NCBI GenBank assembly: GCA_964359085.1
Contig: CAYHRT010000257.1
Location: 1 to 5,205 of the forward strand
DNA from: GWA2-49-15 sp964359085
Lineage (GTDB): Bacteria; Bdellovibrionota; Bacteriovoracia; Bacteriovoracales; Bacteriovoracaceae
Direction: 5' to 3'
DNA: 5,205 nucleotides
Positions within the stretch are counted from its first letter, which is position 1. Each line of letters opens with the position of its first letter. A program made the position numbers and the translations under genes. Of the stretch, positions 1-5,205 are shown piece by piece. The notes beneath the pieces were generated by a model. That model was given only the letters and a program-made list of their open reading frames with translations. It was not told where the DNA came from and ran no database searches.

Positions 1-1685
1 GGGAGGATCATTTCGTGTAGTGATGCAACGGTGGCGATACTCACACATCGCTTTGTATCTGGTTTCTCCTTACCTTCCATTAAACCTGGGATTTCACGGA
101 ACTGGCGTCGTACTTCTTCCACGATTTTTTGGGCGGCACGGCCAACTGCGCTCATGGTGCTGGCCCCAACAAAAAAGGGTAACAGTCCTCCGAGAAGAAG
201 ACCAATCACGACGCGTGGATTAAGAATATTGATGCTGGCCAATCCCACCGAGGTAGAATAGGCAGAGAACATTGCCAAAGCAGTCAGTGCTGCAGAACCG
301 ATCGCGAATCCTTTTCCAATGGCCGCGGTAGTATTTCCAAGTGAGTCGAGGCCATCGGTAATCTTGCGTACTTCAGAACCTAGACCACTCATTTGGGCGA
401 TACCTCCGGCATTATCAGAGATCGGCCCATAGGCATCAACAGTCATGGTGATTCCTGTGGTGGCCAACATCCCCACGGCCGCCAAACCGATGCCGTAGAG
501 ACCGGCAAAGGAGTGAGCAAAAAATATTCCCACGCAGATGAGGAGAATGGGAGGAATACATGAGTACATTCCGACTGCAAGCCCTGCAATAATATTAGTG
601 GCAGGACCAGTCTTACCTGCGAGGGCGACTTGTTTGACTGGGGGAAAGTCACTGGATGTAAAATATTCTGTGGTTAGGCCAATAAAGAGTCCCACTAAGG
701 AACCTACGAGCATGGCAAGAAAGGGGCCCTGAACGTTTAGAAAAGTTGTTCCAAAATCCAGAGCATCAACAGCATAGTAAGCTCCCACAAAAAGTAACGC
801 CAAACTAACAATCGGGGCAAAGCGCAGGGCGAAGGCAGGACTACGTCCCTTGAGCACATTCATGGAGAGAATTCCAACAACCGAAGCCACCAGGCCAATC
901 ATGACGATGAGGACTGGCAGCACAATAGCTTCAGTGGACTTCTGGGCCATAGTTGAACCAATAAACATAGTGGCCACAATTGAGCCTATGTACGATTCAA
1001 AAATATCTGCCCCCATCCCCGCAGTATCGCCAACGTTATCGCCGACGTTATCGGCAATGGTAGCAGGATTGCGAGGGTCATCCTCGGGAATACCGGCCTC
1101 TATTTTGCCCACAAGATCGGCGCCCACATCGGCGGCCTTAGTAAAAATACCGCCCCCGACGCGCGCAAAGAGAGCAATTGAGGAAGCTCCCATAGCAAAT
1201 CCATTGAGTGCTTCAATAGTGGGACTGTCACTGAGATATTTATAAAGTACTGCGATTCCAAACAACCCGACTGAGGCGACCGTCATTCCCATGACGGAAC
1301 CACCATAAAAAGCAATGGAGAGTGCTTGGGCCTGGCCCTTGCTGGCTGCGGCCTGGGTCGTTCGGACATTGGCCTTGGTCGCGGCCTTCATACCAATAAA
1401 ACCGCAGGCCATGGAGGAGAATGCGCCCCAAATATAGCAGACGGCAGTATCCTTACTCAGGAAATATGCGAGGAGAGCGGTCACAATAATAAGGAGAACG
1501 AGTAAGATGGAATACTCTTTTTTTAAAAAGGTCATGGAACCCGTTTCGATTTCACCAGCGATCTCCACCATCCTTGCATTACCGCAAGGCCGTGTGATGA
1601 TCCAGGCATATGTAAGAGTTGCAAAAGCAAAACCGGCCACTGCGATCCAAGGGCCGAATGAGATATAATTTATAATAGAATTCAT
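1..1685 (-). CDS. hppA: Membrane-bound ion-translocating pyrophosphatase (K+-dependent type), C-terminus beyond the window
   Basis: This inner-membrane enzyme hydrolyses pyrophosphate and couples the energy to pumping H+ and/or Na+ out of the cytoplasm. The reading frame is open from ATG at 1685 down to the left edge, giving 561 residues. Family members have about 670-700, so roughly the last 110-140 are outside. Hydrophobic helices run throughout. Family signatures seen: the substrate loop DX7KXE at D186/K194/E196, followed by EDDPRNPA (201-208); the Asp-rich DNVGDNVGD segment (212-220) leading into GMGAD-IFESY (223-232); GPISDNAGG (420-428); and GNTTAAIGKGFAIGSAAL (450-467). Ala454 and Gly457 occupy the positions that are Lys and Thr in K+-independent enzymes, so the K+-dependent class is expected. 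Glu230 sits three residues after Asp227, as in Na+-pumping and some H+-pumping members. The start is supported by AAGGAG at 1700-1695, nine bases upstream. It is divergent from murJ. The family call is secure; the pumped ion is not. Confidence 0.97.
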   Translation of the reverse strand, partial: MNSIINYISFGPWIAVAGFAFATLTYAWIITRPCGNARMVEIAGEIETGSMTFLKKEYSILLVLLIIVTALLAYFLSKDTAVCYIWGAFSSMACGFIGMKAATKANVRTTQAAASKGQAQALSIAFYGGSVMGMTVASVGLFGIAVLYKYLSDSPTIEALNGFAMGASSIALFARVGGGIFTKAADVGADLVGKIEAGIPEDDPRNPATIADNVGDNVGDTAGMGADIFESYIGSIVATMFIGSTMAQKSTEAIVLPVLIVMIGLVASVVGILSMNVLKGRSPAFALRFAPIVSLALLFVGAYYAVDALDFGTTFLNVQGPFLAMLVGSLVGLFIGLTTEYFTSSDFPPVKQVALAGKTGPATNIIAGLAVGMYSCIPPILLICVGIFFAHSFAGLYGIGLAAVGMLATTGITMTVDAYGPISDNAGGIAQMSGLGSEVRKITDGLDSLGNTTAAIGKGFAIGSAALTALAMFSAYSTSVGLASINILNPRVVIGLLLGGLLPFFVGASTMSAVGRAAQKIVEEVRRQFREIPGLMEGKEKPDTKRCVSIATVASLHEMIL

Positions 1686-1700
1686 GAGGAGATTCTCCTT
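1686..1700 (-). promoter_or_regulatory. hppA ribosome binding site inside a small hairpin
   Basis: On the minus strand the bases before the hppA ATG read A-AGGAG-AAT-CTCCT-C-ATG. AGGAG is a strong Shine-Dalgarno sequence. It can pair perfectly with the CTCCT next to the start codon, giving a 5-bp stem with a 3-nt loop. The site fixes the start at 1685. Whether the hairpin forms or regulates translation is inference. Confidence 0.75.
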
Positions 1701-1755
1701 AGTCTTCGAGGCTAAAAGTGTTACCATAGGCGATAAAAAGCGTAAAAGAAATTAT
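1701..1755. promoter_or_regulatory. Divergent promoter region of hppA and murJ
   Basis: Only 83 bp separate the two start codons, so both promoters must lie here or inside the neighbouring gene. For hppA, a weak sigma-70-like pair can be read on the minus strand: TTTACG, 17 nt, TAACAC preceded by TGG (an extended -10 element), at roughly 1747-1719. For murJ no convincing -35/-10 pair was found. The stretch TAAAAGTG (1713-1720) followed by GGCGATAA (1729-1736) resembles sigma-28 elements, but its spacing is three bases short. The shared location is clear; the exact promoters are not. Confidence 0.3.
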
Positions 1756-1768
1756 GGGGAGGACCTCC
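1756..1768 (+). promoter_or_regulatory. murJ ribosome binding site inside a small hairpin
   Basis: GGGGAGG at 1756-1762 is a strong Shine-Dalgarno sequence, with a 6-nt gap to the ATG at 1769. An in-frame ATG at 1754 overlaps this site and has no good ribosome binding site of its own, so 1769 is the better start. GGAG (1758-1761) can pair with CTCC (1765-1768) around a GAC loop, placing the ribosome binding site in a 4-bp GC-rich stem that abuts the start codon. Confidence 0.75.
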
Positions 1769-3367
1769 ATGTCAGGACGGGCCACAGGTCAGACGACGCG
1801 CAAAGTTTTTTTCTCATCGGCCAAAATGGCGGTGGCAACTTTTATTAGTCGTATTTTAGGACTTGTGCGTGAACAATTGATGGCCCATCTCTTTGGGGCG
1901 TCGGGGATGACGGATGCGTTCCTGGTGGCCTATCGCTTGCCTAACATGTTGCGTGATCTCTTCGCTGAAGGAGCTTTTTCCTCGGCATTTGTGCCCATCT
2001 TCACAGAAGTTAATCAGAAGGACCCTCGCGGGAGTCATAGTTTGTTTTGGTCGATGGGCATGCTTTTAGGAGTGGTCACGGGAATTATTTCTTTAACCTT
2101 GATGATTTTTGCCAACTCGATTGTGTCTTTTGTGGCCCCGAGTTTTTCCAGCAATCCGCATGTCTTTCATATCACTGTCGTTCTCACTCAAATTATGGCA
2201 CCTTTTCTTTTTTTAGTCTCCTTAGCGGCTTTGGTGATGGGTGCACTCAATACCCAAAAGATATTTTTTATCCCGGCCTTAGCGCCTGCCTGTTTTAATC
2301 TTATGTCCATTCTGTGCATGATTATATTTCCTGCGGTGCTTATGACTCAGGGTTATAATCCCATTTATGCGCTAGGAATTGGAGTAATGTTGGGAGGGCT
2401 TGCCCAATTGGGACTGCAACTTCCTTTAGTTATAAAACGGATACCTCTTGCAGGTCCAATCTCGCTTTGGGGTCCCAATCAACGGAAAATTATTTCACGT
2501 CTTGGTATTGGCACTATCGGTATTGCCGCCGCCCAAGTTAATATTTTGATCAATACCATCTTGGCCACTGGGACAGTCATTGGCGCTGTGAGTTGGTTAA
2601 CTTATGCCTTTCGGTTATTCCAATTTCCGGTTGGGATGTTGGGAGTCTCAATTGCCAGTTCTAATTTAGTTCATTTTTCTGATGCCTGGAAAAAGGGTGA
2701 GCGTCAGGAGGCCATCAATTTTTTGCAATCAAGCTACAATCTCTTAACTGTGTTGCTCATTCCGGTAACGGTCATCATGCTGGTGCTGGCAGAACCAATT
2801 ATAAATCTAGTTTTTTTGCGTGGAAAATTCAGCCTGAGTGACGTCTCGAATACGGCGGCAGCTTTTCGTTATTATTTATTGGGTCTACCATTTTATGGAA
2901 TTTATAAAGTTTTTGCGCCAACTTTTTACACTCTTGATCGTCCCTCTGCCGCCGTGGGTTTTTCGGTGGGCTCAATTTTGGTGAATATTTTATTTTGTTG
3001 GTGGGCCGTTCCGCGCCATGGCTTTGCAGTTTTGGCCCTGGGAACTGGCTTAGCGATGTTTTTGAATGTTGGTTGCCAAATAATTTATCTACAAAGGCAT
3101 TTACAATTGCCCTGGTTATTTTTTGTCAGGCCCTTGGTTTTGAAGTCCTTAATGAGTGGTTTGATCACATTTGCGATTATGTTTTATTTTCAAAGTTACT
3201 ATCCGCATCAGGAATCTCTTCTTTATCGCGGCGTGATTCTTGGTGGCCTGACACTTTTGGGTTTCATCGTCTTTATCTCAGGACTACTCGCACTCGGTGA
3301 AACAGCGACACTGAAAACTCTCTGGGATATGCGACCGGGGCAAAAAAAAATTATCCCAAAACAGTAA
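1769..3367 (+). CDS. murJ: Lipid II flippase MurJ (MviN family)
   Basis: MurJ moves the peptidoglycan precursor lipid II from the inner to the outer face of the cytoplasmic membrane. From the chosen start it is 532 residues, close to the usual 510-530, with about 14 hydrophobic segments expected for the MOP exporter superfamily. The N-terminal family signature is clear: SRILGLVRE, then GMTDAFLVAYRLPN, then LRDLFAEGAFSSAFVPIFTE. Residues aligning with the functionally important R18, R24, D39 and R52 of E. coli MurJ are R28, R34, D49 and R62. R282 in YAFRLFQFP aligns with R270. The charged central-cavity residues are therefore intact. The C-terminus is short, basic and cytoplasmic-looking (GQKKIIPKQ). 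An alternative ATG at 1754 would add five residues (MGRTS) but lies over the ribosome binding site. The gene is divergent from hppA. No convincing intrinsic terminator follows its stop codon. Confidence 0.96.
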   Translation: MSGRATGQTTRKVFFSSAKMAVATFISRILGLVREQLMAHLFGASGMTDAFLVAYRLPNMLRDLFAEGAFSSAFVPIFTEVNQKDPRGSHSLFWSMGMLLGVVTGIISLTLMIFANSIVSFVAPSFSSNPHVFHITVVLTQIMAPFLFLVSLAALVMGALNTQKIFFIPALAPACFNLMSILCMIIFPAVLMTQGYNPIYALGIGVMLGGLAQLGLQLPLVIKRIPLAGPISLWGPNQRKIISRLGIGTIGIAAAQVNILINTILATGTVIGAVSWLTYAFRLFQFPVGMLGVSIASSNLVHFSDAWKKGERQEAINFLQSSYNLLTVLLIPVTVIMLVLAEPIINLVFLRGKFSLSDVSNTAAAFRYYLLGLPFYGIYKVFAPTFYTLDRPSAAVGFSVGSILVNILFCWWAVPRHGFAVLALGTGLAMFLNVGCQIIYLQRHLQLPWLFFVRPLVLKSLMSGLITFAIMFYFQSYYPHQESLLYRGVILGGLTLLGFIVFISGLLALGETATLKTLWDMRPGQKKIIPKQ

Positions 3368-3395
3368 AAAGGTTATGAAATTCTTAAGTTATTAC

Positions 3396-3423
3396 TTGTG
3401 AGGTGAGGAACTTCTCTGATAAA
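3396..3423 (+). promoter_or_regulatory. Weak sigma-70-like promoter candidate upstream of the DUF507-like gene
   Basis: TTGTGA (3396-3401) and GATAAA (3418-3423) are separated by 16 nt, each matching 4 of 6 consensus bases. If used, the transcript would start near 3430 and carry a leader of about 170 nt containing the palindrome and hairpins listed separately. The region is AT-rich, so chance matches are likely. Read-through from murJ is the alternative. Confidence 0.2.
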
Positions 3424-3468
3424 CTAATTTTAGATTTTATTTTTTAGCGAAGCAACAAATTGGCATGT

Positions 3469-3488
3469 TGGTGCTAAATTTAACACCA
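3469..3488. promoter_or_regulatory. Near-perfect 20-bp palindrome, operator-like
   Basis: The sequence reads TGGTG-c-TAAA-TTTA-a-CACCA. The two halves are exact inverted complements except for one position in each arm (C at 3474, A at 3483). The symmetry, the length and the position about 120 bp before a start codon fit the binding site of a dimeric regulator. No regulator gene is in view, and a transcript hairpin is an alternative reading. Confidence 0.4.
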
Positions 3489-3514
3489 TCTCCCTTAAAA
3501 AAGGGATGGGAGAT
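3486..3514 (+). promoter_or_regulatory. Two mutually exclusive hairpins in the leader of the DUF507-like gene
   Basis: Hairpin A is TCCCTT (3491-3496) paired with AAGGGA (3501-3506) around AAAA. It can be extended by CCAT/ATGG if two bases bulge. Hairpin B is ATCTCCC (3488-3494) paired with GGGAGAT (3508-3514) around a 13-nt loop. Both use the same CCC, so only one can form at a time. Hairpin B would bury the GGGAG that is the best ribosome-binding candidate for the small ORF at 3524; hairpin A leaves it free. There is no T-run after either stem, so this is not a standard terminator of murJ. Confidence 0.4.
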
Positions 3515-3523
3515 TAAAGGAAA

Positions 3524-3604
3524 ATGTTTGCTCATGGATGCTGTAAATTATGGCCGACCAAACAACCAATTACGTCGATCAAATCAATCAAGGAAGACGC
3601 CTGA
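3524..3604 (+). CDS. Possible 26-residue leader ORF overlapping the DUF507-like start
   Basis: A short frame starts at ATG 3524 and ends at TGA 3602-3604. Its last base is the A of the next ATG (TGATG), the classic arrangement for translational coupling. AAAGG (3516-3520) lies very close upstream, and GGGAG (3508-3512) lies 11 nt upstream. The predicted peptide contains CCKLW near residues 6-10 and is otherwise unremarkable. A frame this short can arise by chance; only the overlap and the structured leader make it worth listing. Confidence 0.2.
   Translation: MFAHGCCKLWPTKQPITSIKSIKEDA
3591..3596 (+). promoter_or_regulatory. Shine-Dalgarno site that decides the DUF507-like start
   Basis: AGGAAG is placed 7 nt before ATG 3604. 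The more upstream in-frame ATG at 3550 is preceded by AT-rich sequence without any purine-rich site at the right distance. This favours 3604 as the true start. Confidence 0.6.
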
Positions 3605-4050
3605 TGAAAACTGATTTTGAGACGCTCAAGGCCCTTGCCAGTTATATTGTCAATCACCTGAAAGATGATCAGATCGTAGATTTTAATGTTGCCGGTAGAC
3701 TGGATCTGATCGAAGCGTTGGCGACTGAAATTAATGTGGGGCTGGCCACCGATGATGATATCAAACAGCAAGCGTTGGAAGAAGTTGAAGAAAAATTAGG
3801 TGTTGAAAATGTCACAGATGATGTAACTGAATCCGAAATTTATAATCACGCCAGAAAAGAAATAATCAAATCATTTAGTGGCGAAAATATTGCTGGTCTT
3901 TACTTAGTAGAGTCTCTTCATCAACTTGCCCTGCGTGTGACTAATTTTCTTCTCGAATCAGAATTAGTTGAAGACGTCTTTGGCACAGATGAAGAAATTG
4001 TGGCCTATTTAGTTGGAAAGATTCGAGCTTTCTCTATAAAGCGCGCTTAA
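3604..4050 (+). CDS. Small acidic helical protein, DUF507-like, with two related halves
   Basis: The product is 148 residues from ATG 3604, or 166 if ATG 3550 is used. No signal peptide or membrane segment is seen, so it should be cytoplasmic. It is acidic and almost entirely predicted helix. The opening MKTDFETLKALASYIVNHLKDD then QIVDF resembles the start of DUF507 proteins (a helix followed by a (L/I)VDF step), as known in deltaproteobacteria and deep-branching bacteria. This similarity is from memory and is modest. The C-terminal part repeats the pattern: LHQLALRVTNFL matches LKALASYIVNHL at the L, L, A, N and L positions, followed by ELVED against QIVDF. The reading is therefore a duplicated domain. 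The extra 18 N-terminal residues of the longer form are polar and fit no domain, and the better ribosome binding site is at 3591. The function of the family is unknown. It lies downstream of murJ on the same strand, with a 236-bp gap, so co-transcription is uncertain. Confidence 0.85.
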   Translation: MKTDFETLKALASYIVNHLKDDQIVDFNVAGRLDLIEALATEINVGLATDDDIKQQALEEVEEKLGVENVTDDVTESEIYNHARKEIIKSFSGENIAGLYLVESLHQLALRVTNFLLESELVEDVFGTDEEIVAYLVGKIRAFSIKRA

Positions 4051-4096
4051 AGCAAATCGTTTAACTCCTCATCCTCAATCATATTTATCAAGTATT

Positions 4097-4122
4097 AAAA
4101 AAATGCAATGACCGCATTTTTT
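4097..4122 (+). terminator. Intrinsic terminator-like hairpin after the DUF507-like gene
   Basis: AAAAAATGC (4098-4106) pairs perfectly with GCATTTTTT (4114-4122) around a 7-nt loop, giving a 9-bp stem that ends in a run of six T. The stem has only two GC pairs, so it is weak as a terminator. Its place 46 bp after the stop codon and just before a new promoter supports the call. The A-run on the other side makes it potentially bidirectional. Confidence 0.6.
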
Positions 4123-4131
4123 GATGTTTAT

Positions 4132-4158
4132 TCAAGTTTTTGCCTAAAGTTCCGATAA
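4132..4158 (+). promoter_or_regulatory. Sigma-28 (FliA)-type promoter of the glycine-rich gene
   Basis: TCAAGTTT (4132-4139) and TCCGATAA (4151-4158) are separated by exactly 11 nt. The enterobacterial FliA consensus is TAAAGTTT, N11, GCCGATAA, so each element matches 7 of 8 bases at the optimal spacing. Transcription would begin near 4165, giving a leader of about 58 nt before ATG 4223. The site lies directly after the terminator hairpin and 64 bp before the start codon, where a promoter would be expected. The match is seen in the sequence; use by a FliA factor in this organism is inference. Confidence 0.7.
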
Positions 4159-4212
4159 CACATCGAACGAGTATGGGAGGCCAAAATAATCAATTGGACT
4201 CCTTATGATTGT

Positions 4213-4216
4213 GGAG
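4213..4216 (+). promoter_or_regulatory. Ribosome binding site of the glycine-rich gene
   Basis: GGAG is placed 6 nt before ATG 4223. It selects this start over the in-frame ATG at 4205, which would add six residues ahead of the signal peptide and has no purine-rich site. CTCC at 4199-4202 could pair with it around a 10-nt loop, but four pairs over that loop is weak. Confidence 0.65.
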
Positions 4217-4222
4217 AAAATT

Positions 4223-5205
4223 ATGTACTCCCATTTTAATTGGAACTTATCTTTTGTTAAAGCTGTACTCATCTCTTCGCTGTGTCTGTCGGCATCCTCC
4301 GGCATGGCCCAGTTATCAAGATGTGAGAACATTGATCGTGTGGCGTATCCGCGCGATTGGCAATTTTGTATGCGTGCCGAAGCCGGAGGTGGTGGAGGCG
4401 GGGGAGCGGGTGGTTCCTACTCGGGTTATGATTGCATTGACTGCGAAGCCGCACGAGCACCGGAGGGGCCATCGCCTTGGGTTGAGGCCTTAGGCATTGT
4501 TGCAGGCCCCTTGGCCATGGTGGGAAGCGTGTGGCTTGGTTCGTACTATCAAAATCGTACTCAGGAAGCTTGGGCGGGTGCCTATACGCGGGGCCATGAA
4601 GAATGTACGTCTCGCTATAATTCATTTTTAAGTTATTACGAAAGTCGCGGGGCCAACCCAATAACTCCCGAAATGGGATTCAATGCCGCTGGCACATGTA
4701 ATGGCATGGGTGGTGGTGGGGGGGGCGGTTACGCCGGATATGGTGGGCAGTGGGGCAATGGTTTTGGTGGCGGAGGAAATCCCTACATCTCCGCTGGCTA
4801 TACACCCGGTATGATGGGGGGAATGATGGGCCCCTATCCTGGCGCCGGTTATGGCGGCGGTGGTGGCTTCGGCTATCCTGGTTTTGGAATGGGGATTAAT
4901 CTAGGTCTTGGCATGGGCAACCCCATGGGAATGGGCGGATATGGCGGCTTTGGTGGTGGTTTCGGCGGTGGCTTCGGTGGCCCAGGAATGGGCGGATATG
5001 GTGGTGGTTTTGGCGGTCCAGGAATGGGCGGCGGTTTAGGTTTTAATGTCGGCTTAGGTGGTGGTTTTGGCGGCCCTGGAATGGGTGGCTACGGCGGTTT
5101 TGGCGGCCCTGGGGGCGGTGGTGGATATGGTGGTTTTGGCGGTCGTGGGGGCGGTGGTGGATATGGTGGGTTTGGCGGTCCTGGGTTTGGAGTCTATGGT
5201 GGGCG
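4223..5205 (+). CDS. Exported cysteine-containing protein with a long Gly/Phe/Tyr/Pro repeat tail, cut by the right edge
   Basis: I do not recognise this gene. The frame is open for 327 residues to the window end. Residues 1-29 look like a Sec signal peptide: Lys13, a hydrophobic core AVLISSLCLSAS, and cleavage after GMA-29 before Gln30. The mature N-terminal part has six cysteines (34, 49, 71, 74, 128, 159), including a CIDC pair at 71-74, and a first Gly run at 55-61. Residues 86-107 (WVEALGIVAGPLAMVGSVWLGS) are hydrophobic enough to be one membrane segment or a buried helix. Residues 108-150 are polar and Tyr-rich. From about 161 onward the chain is mostly Gly with regularly placed Phe, Tyr, Met and Pro, ending in FGGPGMGGYGG-type repeats. 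Such aromatic-glycine tails are usually disordered and occur in surface, adhesive or matrix proteins; a role here is inference. It has its own FliA-type promoter, suggesting expression with motility. The gene is real with high confidence; its function is unknown. Confidence 0.9.
   Translation, partial: MYSHFNWNLSFVKAVLISSLCLSASSGMAQLSRCENIDRVAYPRDWQFCMRAEAGGGGGGGAGGSYSGYDCIDCEAARAPEGPSPWVEALGIVAGPLAMVGSVWLGSYYQNRTQEAWAGAYTRGHEECTSRYNSFLSYYESRGANPITPEMGFNAAGTCNGMGGGGGGGYAGYGGQWGNGFGGGGNPYISAGYTPGMMGGMMGPYPGAGYGGGGGFGYPGFGMGINLGLGMGNPMGMGGYGGFGGGFGGGFGGPGMGGYGGGFGGPGMGGGLGFNVGLGGGFGGPGMGGYGGFGGPGGGGGYGGFGGRGGGGGYGGFGGPGFGVYGG
4973..5205 (+). repeat. Protein-coding repeat array, FGG(P/R)G units
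   Basis: Six FGG(P/R)G motifs start at F251, F263, F282, F293, F305 and F317. The spacing is 11, 12 or 19 residues, with a common 12-residue period. Most units continue as MGGYGG or GGGGYGG. Codons are mainly GGT and GGC, and the units differ by substitutions, so the array has been diverging. It continues past the right edge. Confidence 0.85.
5108..5179 (+). repeat. Two tandem copies of a 36-nt unit
   Basis: Positions 5108-5143 and 5144-5179 are near-identical 36-nt units encoding (P/R)GGGGGYGGFGG. They differ at two bases: CCT versus CGT at the first codon, and GGT versus GGG at the ninth. A further unit begins at 5180 with CCTGGG but then diverges. Such close identity points to recent duplication or slippage inside the repeat array. 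Confidence 0.85.

Noticed and set aside
850..1245. Long open frame on the plus strand opposite hppA.
   Set aside because: It is the antisense shadow of the highly conserved pyrophosphatase region, and its translation is Thr/Ala/Pro/Ile-rich without any recognisable domain.
1713..1736. Sigma-28-like elements before murJ: TAAAAGTG and GGCGATAA.
   Set aside because: The -10-like part matches 7 of 8 bases, but the distance to TAAA is three bases short of the FliA arrangement and the rest of the -35 element does not match.
3368..3460. Search for an intrinsic terminator of murJ.
   Set aside because: The segment has T-rich stretches but no stable stem before them; the GAG...CTC pairing near 3405-3416 is only three base pairs.
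3461..3475. Sigma-54-like promoter: TGGCATG, 4 nt, TGCT.
   Set aside because: The GG and GC dinucleotides are one base closer than the strict sigma-54 spacing, and the second T of TTGC is missing. Sigma-54 tolerates spacing changes poorly.
4269..4661. Open frame on the minus strand opposite the glycine-rich gene.
   Set aside because: Its translation is rich in Pro, Arg and His, as expected from the complement of Gly codons. The plus-strand gene has a signal peptide, ribosome site and promoter.
4718..4724. Run of seven G as a possible phase-variation tract.
   Set aside because: Seven is short for a contingency tract, and the run is simply adjoining GGT, GGG and GGC glycine codons in a Gly-rich region.
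4683..5205. Repeated sequence considered as a CRISPR array or non-coding repeat.
   Set aside because: The units have no unique spacers and keep one open reading frame with codon-level variation, so this is a protein-coding repeat.

Overview
The window holds four protein genes: two complete (murJ and a DUF507-like gene) and two cut by the window edges (hppA at the left, a glycine-rich secreted protein at the right). It looks like a chromosomal segment from a Gram-negative bacterium of moderate GC. The two-part DUF507-like protein, a near-consensus flagellar sigma-28 promoter and a secreted glycine-rich protein are reminiscent of Bdellovibrionota or another former deltaproteobacterial group. 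That placement is inference, because no rRNA or marker gene is present.

Layout. Positions 1-1685, minus strand: the first 561 residues of a membrane-bound ion-pumping pyrophosphatase (hppA), whose C-terminus lies beyond the left edge. Positions 1686-1768: a compact 83-bp divergent intergenic region. Positions 1769-3367, plus strand: murJ, the lipid II flippase of peptidoglycan synthesis. Positions 3368-3603: a leader-like intergenic region with a near-perfect 20-bp palindrome, two mutually exclusive hairpins and a possible 26-codon leader ORF that overlaps the next start. Positions 3604-4050, plus: a small acidic protein that looks like two DUF507-type helical units in tandem. Positions 4051-4222: a terminator-like hairpin, then a sigma-28 (FliA)-type promoter. 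Positions 4223 to the right edge, plus: an exported protein with six cysteines, one hydrophobic segment and a long Gly/Phe/Tyr/Pro/Met repeat tail, unfinished at the edge.

The genes do not form an obvious pathway. HppA (ion gradient from pyrophosphate) and MurJ (wall precursor export) are housekeeping inner-membrane proteins transcribed divergently. The glycine-rich gene has its own terminator and promoter and appears to be an independent, motility-regulon unit.

The most notable observations are: (i) the FliA-type promoter, with both elements matching 7 of 8 bases at exactly 11-nt spacing, driving an unrecognised secreted repeat protein; (ii) the Shine-Dalgarno sequences of both hppA and murJ, each folded into a tiny hairpin that ends at the start codon; (iii) the structured leader before the DUF507-like gene. 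No mobile element, CRISPR array, tRNA or rRNA was seen.
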